Shown in pieces: positions 47,345-58,950 of a stretch of DNA of 64,000 bases. This DNA is from Lactifluus volemus (Eukaryota > Basidiomycota > Agaricomycetes > Russulales > Russulaceae), in the NCBI GenBank assembly GCA_022376515.1, contig WTXI01000024.1, forward strand, positions 362,413-426,412, given 5' to 3'. The notes under the pieces were generated by a model. The model was not told the DNA's origin. It saw only the letters and a list, made by a program, of their open reading frames with translations, and did no database searches. Position 1 is the stretch's first letter. The number at the start of each line of letters is the position of its first letter. Position numbers and translations under genes: made by a program.

Positions 47345-48921
47345 ATGTCTTTCCACGACACCCCAAGTCCTTCTAAGCCTTGTCCCGAACCTTCCCCCGA
47401 GATCACTTCCCCACCTCCTTATGATGGAAGCCTTAGTGCAGAGGCGCAATCTGCTGCCCAGCTTTCTGTAGACACCCCAACTCAGGCACACATTAAAGTC
47501 CTTGACACCCCGCCTTCCGGGGTACCTCCCGCTGATACCGTCCATCGATACAACCTTTTTTCTCGTGGTTCCGACCATGTCTTTGTTGAGGTCATCAGCC
47601 ATGCACTTTCAGTCGAGGACTGTCCGTTGTTTCACCCTGGAGAAGATTTGAAAGGATTCATACTCTTATCCCGAGGTGCTCTGAAAGATATGGAGAGGAT
47701 CGACGTCGTGGTAAGCCGCCATTCCAACCGTAAATAGTGACCATGGTTGAGCCAGATATCCATAGTCCAAGGTGTTCAATAGCGACCACAATACCCCATT
47801 AGGCGAGACCAAGCACGTCCTGTTACAGCAACACATCGACACCCTGACTTTACAGAGTGGTTCATCTCGTTGGCCCTTTTCTTTCTCACCTCCTGCCCCT
47901 ACAAATTTGTCCTCGAAGTCATCCTCAAATGCCGATTCCGCCCTCGGTCATCGCTTGCCCTACGACCGTAGCACCAACTTTAAGGTCGACCTGACGGTGA
48001 CAATGCATCGTCGTGGAATCTTCGCTAAGAAACTTATGTGCGTGTGCTTTACTCTTAAAAATGTTTATTAGCCGTCTCATTGACTTTGTCTGGCTCAGGG
48101 TGAAGCAACAAATCCGTTACGCGCTGCCGGCGCCGCCCCCAGATACTTCAATTTCAAAGCCTACTTGTGCCTCTCCAACCTTGCCAGACCACTCGCCTGA
48201 TCCCCCTGTAAAGCCGTCCTGGAAGCCTCAAGAACTCCCCGTGGTAGTAGTCAAAGGCGTCATGTTTGGTCGGAATGTCGAGGTGGAGTGCAAGGCAAGT
48301 AATAATTTCCTGAATGGTACTATTTCAATAGCTCATCTTTTCTTTAGCTCGAGATACCTGTATGTGGTTATAGTGTGGTGCCTTCGCTTGCTTATCCATG
48401 ATTTGTTAGACTTCATACCCAGTGAGCGACAACATCCCTCTCCGCCTCATCATGACAAGCAACGCTCCTGAGTCCGTCGACCTTGTCTCACTATCACACA
48501 CCGCCGATGTGCGGCTGTTTAAAGTCCTGGCTTTTGGAAACAATGCAAACTCTACCCGTCCCCTCACCCTCAAAGACCGTGGATCGTATCATCATAAGGA
48601 TACGATCGCAGAAGTTAGGTGGGAACTCGATGGTCGCCCCGAAGATCAAGAGCGTTCGTCACTTCGTACCCGCGTCGTACTCAATGGGGAGTTTCGCCGG
48701 AAAGAGGGAGTCGAAATTCGTCCGAGCTTTAGCCAGGGAGATCTGACATTGAAGGTATGTAACGCTTTGACCTTGGCGGAGGCCTTGCGCTAACTGGATG
48801 TCGATGTCTTTCACAGTACGTCGTGTGCCTCTTCCCATTCCGCGCGTCACACTTCCGACCTGCAGGCAACCCGAAAAAAGCGCTTTTCATGGCCAACCTT
48901 CCTCTCAAAACACCAAAGTGA
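47345..48921 (+). CDS. Arrestin-like gene B (recent paralogue of A)
   Basis: Nearly identical to A in all five exons, introns included. It starts MSFHDTPSPSKPCPEPSPE; the first exon (47345-47710) has one PPxY (SPPPYDGSL). The rest follows A: LKGFILLSRGALKDMERID, SSRWPFSFSPP, QQIRYALP and WELDGRPEDQERSS, ending in YVVCLFPFRASHF and LPLKTPK at the tga 48919-48921. The third intron (48295-48409) has the same GC donor as A. No frame disruption was seen, so B is probably functional. Open minor question: the last exon join near 48770-48817 is inferred from A. Confidence 0.7.
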
Positions 48922-50915
48922 AAGCAGTTTCGCTGCCCGCCTTGTATAACACCTTTTCTACACGCCGACTGGATTATCCCTTTCCCTTGCGCTGTCTTTA
49001 TGAATTCTCCCCTTGCAACTTATACAATATTCGATCGCACGGATAGTTGGATACAGCTATCAATGGCCTTTGTATTGTGAAGTGCTTGGGAGTTCTGGGC
49101 TATTTGGGCTACTTTTCTTGGGGTTTTGTTTTGTTTGTTTTCTGGCTATGCGTGTACTGGTTATCATGTATTAAACTGTAGCAATGTTCCATTCGCTGAG
49201 GTGTAAATCACTTTATCCCTGCACACCATTCTTGCTGGCACTCACAAACCTATACAGACTCGCGCAGATGGGAGGCGTGTAGCGACTTGGCATGTACAGC
49301 ACTTTTCTCTAACACTTCGTTGGTGTCTGCGCGACCACCTGAAGTGTTGCTCTATCCGAGTACGCGATCGCGATTTCCCATGCGATTATCTCTTTGGCTC
49401 GCTGGCCACACTGTCAGTGAGTCTGAATCATGTTCGACACGTGAATATCCTTCCCCGGACTATTTTGACTTCTTGGCCGTTCCAGAATACCTCCTGTTAC
49501 ACCAGGTTAAAGCGTGCTACTGTGATTGCATATCTATATCTGATCGTATCAAAATAACTAGGTGCTGCGTTTGTAGATTTAAGCTCTGCCGTCGCACGTA
49601 AACTCGGACCTGTGTCTCACGCATGGAAAATTCTTTGTCTTTGCTCCCCTTCTACTCCATTCGTTGATGCTTTTTCCTCTTATGCATCACTACAGGCAGT
49701 CAACTCGTTTGCGAGCTGTTCATAAAAGACGCTATTCAATCACCACCCTCCTCGACTGACTTTAATTGGAAACGCGTGTGGCAGGGGATGTCTGCGTTGC
49801 GCCTTCTCAGCGGTGAGCCCATACATGAAACTGATGCCTGTCGACAGCGTGCGATCTCTGACAACAGAGTTACAAATTAACGTTTGGTGTATCATTCCTG
49901 TAGTCGTCATAATAAGTCAACGTCCTCCGAGTCCTTTCCTCCCCGCCTGTATTGTTGTCAACGCCAATTTGAGTTAACCTTAGATGGTCGTTTGCTCCGT
50001 GCGGCACACCGGTTAATGTTAGTGGGCAATGAAATAAGCTGAAACACACGACTCCGACGGTGACCATCATGATGCAGAGAAATATCCATATCCTGCCTGT
50101 GAAAGTATGAAGGTAAATAAGACAAGCTGGAATGAACAAAACTTGAAGATGCTCACTTGAAAATCTGGGAGAGTCATATGAGGGAGCCCTGCTCCACCAA
50201 CCCCAGAGGCTTGGTCAACATTCAGTATGTCCCCTGGGATGTAAAATGGAGGCCAGAATCAGATATCAGACACTTGTAAACTCTAGATGTATTGAGATGT
50301 GTGAGTGGGAGTATAAAGCAAACCCCTGCAGCCGTGTTGCTGTTTCACTGTTGTCAGCAATATTTTTATCAGTCTCAGCCTACGTTAGGAGTCAACTTGT
50401 TCCAGGATAGACACCAGCTCAGAGCTTGCCAGTGGAGGAGGCTTGATCAGGTATGTCGGGTATATGCCAGGGCCAGGGCGGTCTGCACTAATGTACTTAA
50501 GCGCACACACCTTTTGGACCTATTGGTGGGGGTTGTGGCGCCGTTGCGTTCGACAAGTGCACCGCTACAGCTGGCTATGCGCTACTTATGGTTCGGGTGA
50601 ACGACTCGGAGTCGGGTGTCACGAGGCGCCATGCTTTCGGCCCCTCCCACCCTCCCGTTTCCTTGCAATTGTTGTACACCGCGGACCAGCCAGTGCTCTC
50701 TCTCGTTGCAAGCTTCGAGGATCCGATTAAATGGGACACATGATTTCGAATGTGGCCTGGTGCAACGTCCGTGCAGATTGGGGTCATGGGGGCCCGGGTC
50801 AACCCTGCGCCAATCAAAACGGGCCTCTTGATTGACGAACGTGCATCACTTGTAAGGTACACTAAGCATCATAAAGCAAACGTCGCCAAAGCTCTTCCCC
50901 GCACCCCATTCTCCA
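48922..50915. other. 2 kb spacer between arrestin-like B and C
   Basis: The left end keeps some similarity to the A 3' flank. The centre (49060-50300) has no recognised gene. A minus-strand pair of splice-like signals near 49900-50260 might mark a small spliced gene. 50731-50850 resembles the 5' end of PWP1. The right end is the promoter of C. Confidence 0.45.
50731..50850 (+). pseudogene. Decayed copy of the PWP1 5' end
   Basis: The 30 bases from the atg at 50731 differ from the PWP1 first exon (52825-52854) at about 6 sites and encode the same MxxxISxVAW pattern, ending at a gt donor-like site. Further on, ccaatcaaaacgggcctctt resembles the start of PWP1 exon 2. No open frame continues. 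Confidence 0.55.
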
Positions 50916-52545
50916 ATGGCTGCGGGTTCGAGTATACAGCGCGCCAACAGTCTCTCCGTCACGCAGACCCCACCCTTCGCTGCCGAATATCTTCACCGCC
51001 GGTTCTCTACCCCGTCGCCTTATACTGGTGGCAGTTCTTCCACCGGGCAGCCTGCTGCGCTCCCCATAGACCCAGCAACTCAGGCCAACAACCAAGCTCA
51101 TGACCCTGTAGTGGCCCCCGCCAACAGAAAACATGAATACAACCTGATGTCTCGTGGGAGAAAATATGCTCTCATTACCGTCATGAGCCGTGCATCTAAC
51201 AGCCAAGAATCACCTCTGCTATATTCCGGAGAAAGGCTAGAGGGGTTCATACAGGTGTCCCCAGGTGACCTAGATGGCATGCGGAGCATGGATGTCGTGG
51301 TCTGTCAGTTTCCCCATGTTAGTTGTGATCGTGAGCTGAGGTCAGACGGATACTGACAGTTGCAGATGTTCGATTCCGATCCTATAATTCCGTCGGGCGA
51401 GTCCAAAAGTGTCATGTTACCCCAGAATGTCGACAGCTCGCATCTTTCGGACGGACACTATCATTGGCCTTTTTCCATTGTGCCACCTACCATTGTGGTC
51501 TCGTCACCGAACTCACCGTCAGCAGAATCTTCCCTCGGTCCCGGTCACATCTCATCCCACGGTCGTGGTAGAGACCTAAAGCATCAGCTGGTAGTAACTA
51601 TCTATCGTCGCGGGCGTCTTAATCGGAATGTCGGGTTCGTGCACTTTGCCCTCCTTTATGGACGTTGGTTCATCGTGTGCCTCGGCTCTGACTTCAGGGT
51701 GACACAGCAAATTCGTTACGTTCCTCCTCCTGACCCCTCAATGCCTTCATGTCCATCCCCAAGCGCGATTGAAGCACCGCACGATTTCCCTGTGAATTCG
51801 GACTGGGAACCGCAAGAATACCCCGGCGTCCTTGTGAAGGGTAGCTTTTATGGCAAGAGTATTGAAGTGGTATGCAAGGTAAGCCATCAATCCCCAGCAA
51901 TCACATCGACAACTCAAGTTTTTCGTAGCTCATCATACCTGTGAATGTCGTCACCATTTGACGCTTTACTTTTGGCTCACGCACGATTATCTAGAATTCG
52001 TACCCCCTGGGTGGCCCCATCCCGCTTGGCCTCGTTATGACAAGCGAAGACATCAGAGCCATCGATCTAGTCACCGTTCCACAAGGACAAATTATTGACG
52101 TCCGACTGCTCAGGGTGATCGCATTTGGACAAGTTAACTGCCCCTTTACCGTTGCAGGGCTCACTACGTTCCACCGTACGGATTGGGTCGCAAATGCTCA
52201 ATGGGAGCTCGAGGATCAGCCCACGCAACTTCCACCAGACGAGGAACATGCACGGTCTCGTTGGTGCATCAAATTCAAAGGAGAGCTTCACCAAGAAAAA
52301 AAAATTGAATTGACAAAGAGCTTCCGCACGAGAGACTATTCGGTCATGGTACGGAGTTTTGACCTTGGGCGGTGATTTTGCACCGCCGACTGACGTCTCT
52401 GTCATAGTATTTTGTGTGTCTCTTCCCATTCCGGGTATCAAACTTTCGCCCTGTAGGCGGCCTGAAGAAAAAGGAACTTTTTATGGGCGAAATCTCTCTT
52501 CAAAAACCGTGCGGCCCACCCGCGGAGACACCTGTTCTCCATTGA
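50916..52545 (+). CDS. Arrestin-like gene C (diverged paralogue)
   Basis: Same five-exon layout as A and B but clearly diverged. It starts MAAGSSIQRANSLSVTQTPP; the PPxY position reads FSTPSPYTGGS, a degenerate form. The body follows the family: ERLEGFIQVSPGDLDGMRSM, HYHWPFSIVPP, LVVTIYRRGRLNRNV, QQIRYVPP, IDVRLLRVIAFGQ and FKGELHQEKKIELTKSF, ending YFVCLFPFRVSNF and LQKPCGPPAETPVLH at 52543-52545. Its third intron (51879-51994) has a normal gt donor where A and B have gc. Function is inferred only from the arrestin-like fold. Confidence 0.68.
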
Positions 52546-52824
52546 TTCCCCCACGGTAGATATTCACACACTCTTGCGCAATTTTTTTGGATGCCCGTTA
52601 TCTTTGCTCATCTGGGGAGTCATTTATCTTGGGTTTCAACCTATGCTCTGATTTTGTACCATGACACTATACAACTAATTCTATTACAAGGACCTGTAAA
52701 TTGTACGTGTATTTGGATATAATGTTAAATTGTACTTCGACAGCGTGATAGTAAGCCTTTCCTTTCGGCCCTCTCGGACCGGTAGCTTTTCGGTTTTTCC
52801 CTTTTTTTCTTACGAGCTCAAGGA

Positions 52825-54852
52825 ATGGGTGACTTAATTTCGAGTGTCGCCTGGTACGCATCATATCGTAACCTCTTTTCACTTATACAGGCTGAGCTTC
52901 ATGGGGTAGGGTGAAGCGGGGACTCTCCGCGCGGCACCCATCAAAACAGCCTCTGAACGATGCCGATGTTGAGCGAATCAAGGAGATTGCTCATATAGAA
53001 CTCGAAGATGCGCGCACAGAACTGGAACGCGCGAATGCTGCCGCGCAATCCATGAGTCAAAGAAATGGGAGCGGTGATGATAGTGATGATGACGAGGACG
53101 ACTCTGCTTGGGTCGAGTACGTCTCACTCAACTCGTATTATGAAATGACCGATTCATTGTCCTCGTAGCGAGGACGACGAAGCTATGGATGAAGACGCGA
53201 CAGGGGAGCTCACGACTCTGAAACGAAATGGAGACATTTCCAAGTACGATTTGGATACCTATGACGAAGAAGGCGATGGGCCGGCATCGAGTGCGTCTGG
53301 TCATGCCCTATTTGGGATCACCACCATATGCCCTGCCCAGCTTTTGGTCCTTTCACCAACATAAAAGGGTTGCAATTCTACCATAATAACGACGACGACC
53401 CATACGTCACTCTCAAGGAGGTGCGTCGCGTTCCTCGTGTCCCTATGCACCTGATAAAATGTGCAGACATGTAGGACGACGATGAACTCGAACGTGAGGA
53501 AAACGAAGTCCTGCCGACGGATAACATGCTCGTCACCGCCATCGTAGAACAAAACGTGCCTCAACTCCATTTCTTCGTCTACGACGAATCAACGGAACAC
53601 TTGGGCCCACACCACGATCTGCTATTGAGTAGCATGCCTCTCTGTCTCGAATGGCTCGACTACCCCGTCTCATCTACTGGTCGTTCTAATGACGATGCCA
53701 TGGAGACCGGCGATGGCTTCTCATCGTCACAGTTTGGAAACTACATCGCTATTGGTACAATGGACCCCGAAATTGAAATATTTTCTGTCGACCTTCTAGA
53801 ATCCGTTTATCCCGATGCTGTTCTCGGAGACCCCAAGGCAACCGCCGCGCACGTCCCAGAGCCTGCGGGAACCGGGAAGAAGAAACGCAAAAAGGCAAAG
53901 CATCGTGTGGCGAGTGAGAAATACCATGTCGATGCCGTTCTCACACTCTCGTGGAACCGTACGGTACGTCAGATGCTCGCGAGCGGTAGCGCGGATCGCA
54001 CGGTCAAGCTGTGGGACTTGTCAAGGGACCGGAAAGAGGGGGCCCTTCGTAGTTTCGAGAAGTTGCACAAGGACAAGGTACAAGCTGTGCAGTGGAACCC
54101 GGCAGAACCGACTGTGTTGCTCAGTGGGAGCTACGACCGTACTGTGCGCGTATTCGACACACGAGCGCCCGATGCGGATGTTGGTGCCATCGTGGGTGCG
54201 GACGTCGAGGCAATACGCTGGGATCCATGGGATAACCATAGCTTTTATGTGCGAGTCTTATCAAAGTTGTTTGCCTCACGTCTGAGAATGTCCCTTTGTC
54301 GTCCATAGGTTTCTCTGGAGAACGGAATGGTGGTCAATTTCGACGCGCGGACACTGCCGTCAGACCTTACCCAACCATCCCCCGCTCGCTTCACGATCGC
54401 GGCGCACGACGGCGCGGCTTGTGCCTTGGATGTCAACCCGCACATCCGTGGATGCCTCGCCACGGCCGGTACAGACAAAATGGTAAAAATATGGAACGTT
54501 CAAGGGGATGAAGCGGGTGAAAAACGGCAAGTCAGCCTCGTCGCTGGCCGCGACCTCGGATTGGTGAGTCCGGCATTTTTACGCTTCTAGACACCTGTCC
54601 GTGCTAACTGGTCGAAAGGGCGAAGTCTTCTCGACTGTGTGGTCGCCCGACGACCCATTGACGCTCGCGGCAGCGGGCTCAAAGGCAAAGTTGCAGATTT
54701 GGGACGTCGGTACGAATTTTGGTGCACGAAAAGTTTTCGGTGCGAGGTTTGCGGAAGCAGGACGTGCGATAAAAGAGCGAAAGGGCGGAGGCGTCATTAG
54801 CGTCGCAGATGACGAGGAAGACGATTATGACAGCGACGAAGGTGAAGAATGA
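52825..54852 (+). CDS. PWP1: Periodic tryptophan protein 1 (WD40 ribosome-biogenesis factor)
   Basis: Nucleolar WD-repeat protein needed for large-subunit rRNA processing. The first exon from 52825 reads MGDLISSVAW; an intron leads into VKRGLSARHPSKQPLNDADV, the conserved N-terminus. An acidic stretch follows (GDDSDDDEDDSAW). WD repeats are visible as LASGSADRTVKLWDLS, LLSGSYDRTVRVFDTR, LATAGTDKMVKIWNVQ and LAAAGSKAKLQIWDVG. The C-terminal tail is acidic (DDEEDDYDSDEGEE) and ends at 54852. The nearby Lys-rich KKKRKKAKH is a likely nuclear localisation signal. All exons join in frame. Confidence 0.93.
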
Positions 54853-54963
54853 ATAGTAGTACTTGTTGTGCTAGCAGGCATATCGCCGGCTAATCCATAA
54901 CTTAATCTACGCATTCTGGGCTACAACTCGAGTAATCAGACAGCTATCGGAGCAGGGCTACAT

Positions 54964-56014
54964 TCACATAAAGTCATCTGGGTTGGTCCCAAAGTCGTCC
55001 AACGCCTCATCATACACAGCCGTATCCAGTCTAAAATGAGAGGGCGATACAGCTCAGCCACACATGTAAAAAAAACTGACACGTTCATAAAGTACTTACT
55101 TATTGCCGAGCTTACTCGCACCCAGAACGGGCTTTCCGGCTGATTTTGGCTTTTTCTTTCCACTCGCTTTATCCCTCTGTTCACGTTGTTTCTCATTCGC
55201 CAGCGTAGTGAGTCCACTCGCCGCTTTCCGAATTTCGACATCACGGAGCGGCGCAGCAAGGGCGCGCGCGTGGTGCTCGACAAAGCTTGCGTATAACGGT
55301 TTGTCTTGGTGTTGTTTGACGACATGTGCGATGATGGCATCTGAGAGCGCGATAAAGTCCTCCTTGGTTTTGGGTGTCGACTTTAAGATCTTGTCCAGAT
55401 TCGCATCGGAAGAGCCTTACCAACGGCGAGGGCTGCTGTCAGCTTACTTGGCCGAAAAGAAATGGAATGGGCAAATCAAATCTACTCACCCTTGATAGTG
55501 GTGGAGCCAAAGAGTTCCGTAGCATTGCGTAAATCCGACTCGAGCTCGCGCTCCTTCTCAAGCCGCGCTTTGGTGCGCGGGTCGAGCACCGCATCTTCGT
55601 CGTAGTCTACGGGGCTATCGTCCCCTCCCGCAGCACGCATGGCTTGGCGCGCAGCCTCCTTCTCCGCAAGCTTCTGTTTGAGGGTTCCCTTCTTCTTTGG
55701 AGGAGCTACGGACGCGGCCACAGGTGCGGCAGACTTTTCCTCATCGGAAGAGGCTTCCCAATCGCTCTGCGAATGATCGTTGCAAGATCAACGAAAACAA
55801 CGTCCGGGGATCAAAAACTTGACCTATCGGCCCACGCACGACGGGTTCGTCATCATCCTCGTCCTCTCCATCCCATTTATTCTTAGTTACCGGCGCTTTG
55901 TTGGATATGGAGCGCACGGGCGAGTCCTCCCTAGAACCCTCTACCCCGACCCCCGACTTGTCAGGATAGAGTAATGATAGAGAGAAAAAAGAGATATTTA
56001 CCCCAATCAGACAT
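54964..56014 (-). CDS. HCR1: Translation initiation factor eIF3 subunit j
   Basis: Loosely bound eIF3 subunit that helps 40S recruitment and rRNA processing. The ATG at 56014-56012 gives MSDWG followed by an intron. Then come acidic and Lys-rich segments (KNKWDGEDEDDD, SDWEASSDEEKSAA), KKKGTLKQKLAEKEAARQAM, and the conserved LESDLRNATELFGSTTIK. An intron with acceptor ttggtaag joins GSSDANLDKILKSTPKTKED and the C-terminal helices. The last exon is LDTAVYDEALDDFGTNPDDFM, matching the family's end; the tga is at 54966-54964. It converges with PWP1 111 bp away and diverges from COQ9. Confidence 0.88.
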
Positions 56015-56163
56015 TGTTGTTAGATTTTTTGGGGACTTGTAAAGGGTGTAAGGACGGTCGGCGCTGCCTAGCAGCGGAGGTTGATTGATTAGAGTGAGTT
56101 TAGTGGTGAAAACAACGGAAATGGCAAGCGAGGGTCGCGGGCGTGAGCGCGCCCAATCAACTC
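56015..56163. promoter_or_regulatory. Divergent promoter HCR1 / COQ9
   Basis: 149 bp between two divergent start codons. Contains a ttgattgattag stretch and gtcgcgggcgtgagcgcg GC-rich block; no factor sites assigned. Confidence 0.4.
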
Positions 56164-57035
56164 ATGTCAGGCGTTCACCTTAGGTATGTTGATTCACCGT
56201 CAGCGCTCTGTCTTTACTACCTCATCCATACTCTACGCGTAGGGCACAGCTCTTAAGGCTCGCAGTTCCTCTCGTTCCGCAGCATGGCTTCACTCGCACC
56301 GCTTTGGCTCATGCCGTGCTGGCCCTTCCGGAACCACACTCGGAACCGCTCTCCGACATTGCAGTGACGACATTATTCGGTGAGGGTGACGCCGCACGGA
56401 AAACCCTAATCGGTGCATGGCTAGATGAAGGGCGATCTCATATGCGTTCTGTCCCGGTCGACGGCGTAAAAGGCGCACTTTTTGTTCGCCTCGAGTACAA
56501 CCTCCCCGTGCTCGAGCATCTCACGGAGGTAAGTCGGTTGAGTTGATTACGTGCCACATGTATGTCATAGATAACTTATGTATAGGCATTTGCACTTGTT
56601 GTCTCTCCAAGACACGGCGTACCGCCTCTTGACCTCCGTCCTGCAATACAGCATGCGGCAAGTATCGCTGACGAGGCATGTCGGGTGACTAAAGACACTT
56701 CTATTGGAGTACGTCCACTTTAATTATACGTTGTCTCCTGCCGCTTAAATCCCACTTCAAAGCCCTCCTGGTATACAAAGCGTGTCACTCTCGCCTCCAT
56801 CTACGCAGCTGCTGGTAGGTCAAGTTGTATGGATATCCACCTCCAACTCACACCTAACTTTACTTCCTCGTCAGAGCTCCATCAGCTCACATCTCCTCAA
56901 ACTGCTCCCGCGTTCCTCGACTCCCTCTTTGACTCGGCATCACATGTGCAAAATGTTCTATCAGAAGCCGAGATATTCACACAGTATATTTCCAAGAGCT
57001 GGAAAGCTATTGCAAAAAGCTCTGGTATATTTTGA
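56164..57035 (+). CDS. COQ9: Ubiquinone biosynthesis protein COQ9
   Basis: Mitochondrial lipid-binding protein that assists COQ7 in coenzyme Q synthesis. The first exon is only 20 nt (56164-56183, MSGVHL plus two bases). After a 59-nt intron the protein continues RAQLLRLAVPLVPQHGFTRT and EPLSDIAVTTLFGEGDAARK, the conserved core. Later exons give VRLEYNLPVLEHLTEAFALV, YTKRVTLASIYAAA, ELHQLTSPQT and a C-terminal amphipathic part ending WKAIAKSSGIF at 57035. The short first exon lacks a typical presequence, so an alternative upstream start is possible, although the spacer is only 149 bp. Confidence 0.82.
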
Positions 57036-58950
57036 CTCTAATCAACAAGCCGATAATGGACCCTTTCCCTCTTCTGGGCTTCGATTTCGCAACCTCACAA
57101 GTTACCGGCCGGATTGCTTGTGGGCTCTAGATCAATCTTCTCGCTCAAGACATGTGGGGTGTGTGCATTTAGGGATAATGTTACGCAAACGTTTCTGGGG
57201 CACACGAGGGAATTGTACCTAGTACGTATATGTGAAGCGCTATCGCCTCAGATGGATTGATGCAACATCTACATGACGTAATGCACGCTACACTTGCGTC
57301 CATGAAAGGTATATTGAGAGGATCGGCTCGATTCAGTGTCATGAAGGGCCGAACTACGTACTCGGTGACTATTTTGTAAAGTCTTTCAAATCCTCCACCG
57401 GCGGCTGAACTTGAACGACAGCCAGAATGGTGCACAAATGGATAACTCAACTTGTATCGGACACCGCGGTCTGGGTCTTTAACTGAATGCTCAGCTTTAA
57501 TGAGGAATATCACAGTTGAAATAAATGCCGAATTTCCGCATCAAAATGCCAAGTAAGTCAGCTCTGCGAGTTTTTTTTGAGTTTGGTGATAAGTGCCCAC
57601 CGACGGCGCCAAGAACAGAAGAAACTTGCTTAAAGCACAGAATCGTCCAAATGATAGACTCGCCGAGTCCTTGTAGACTTTGCGAACATGGAAATTGACG
57701 TAGCATTCGGATCCAAGCTATTGTTAGCCTAGCGGGAGAGCGCAAGCAAGACCAAGTCCGAGCTCAATTGAAGATGTCAGAAAGCGCTAAATTAGCCCAG
57801 GCGGGTGTGAGATGCATGAACTTGAAGAAGTATTACATGAGACCAGGACCCATCGTTAGAAGGTGCTGATAGAATACTGTAGATTTTTGGCTGTGGATTG
57901 GCAGCAGTGCTCGGACTTCCCAGCCATGGTTGTGACAGAACCTTTCCGAGTCACTGGCACCACTTGCAGTCAAGCTGAGCTTCTATGCAATCTTAAACGC
58001 TAAATGAATGCGCGACCGTGACAGTTATTGAATGAGTGGCGAGACAGTCAGCTGGCAGAACCAAACAATTATACGTTACAATTCCTTCCGGCTTCAAGTT
58101 GTGCAGTCCCCTTGCCTTCTGATCCGATTCAATGCTAGGACCTTGACAGATGCGTCCGCTTTACTGTATCTATTGATCGACACGTCGAAGCCGAGTTTCC
58201 GGGTTCTCATGAAGGTTGTGCCTGTGGTGCACTGGGTGACGGCCAGTGGCGGTTGGAGTGTAGCAGTGGCTGTAGACCTACGTGGCCCTGAGACAACGGT
58301 GCCCGTGGCGGCTGGGTGGTATCTAGGGAGTCTTGTTTTATTCCCTTCCGCGAGACCGCGACTACGTAATGTGGATTGTTAATAAATGTCAATGGCAATC
58401 ACATGCATATGTATCCAGCTGCCAGGGGAGGATCATTCTGATTGCTTAATGGCTGTGGACAGCTGCTTCGCATGCATACACACTGGCTGGCGGTAATGTC
58501 GCTCATCATGTCATAACAGGTTGACCACATTCTCACCGGCCGGTCTATTGAGTGTGAACATGAACGAACCTTTCCATAATTACGGAGCTCCGCTCATCAG
58601 ATCAATTCTTTTGCGTCAGATATTTGTTATCCACGCGGAGAGCACCAGGAGTGAATACGTCGCTGCGTGAACGACCTATCTATAACGGGGTCTCGCTTAC
58701 CGCTGCCACGGAATAAGTAACATTTCTGGTTTAGCTCCAAGTTCTGGTGCTTTGAACCTTCGAGCATTTTCAAACAAATTTCACGGCTGTCTCCGCGCGG
58801 ACACATGAAAGCTCTGGCATGTCACGTTTCCCGGAATTTGGCATGATTGAAAATGGGCTGTCTTCTCGAATTACCAATATCATTCAATAGATAATCGAAA
58901 TGGTGTGAATCATAGAACCACTGGTCAGGTCGCACAAGAATGTGTATATC
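57036..58950. other. 1.9 kb gene-poor region
   Basis: Between COQ9 and the converging DENN-domain gene. Open frames such as 58032-58382 (+) and 57497-57745 (-) show no recognisable motif and no supporting splice pattern. No repeat or RNA gene was identified. Confidence 0.45.
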
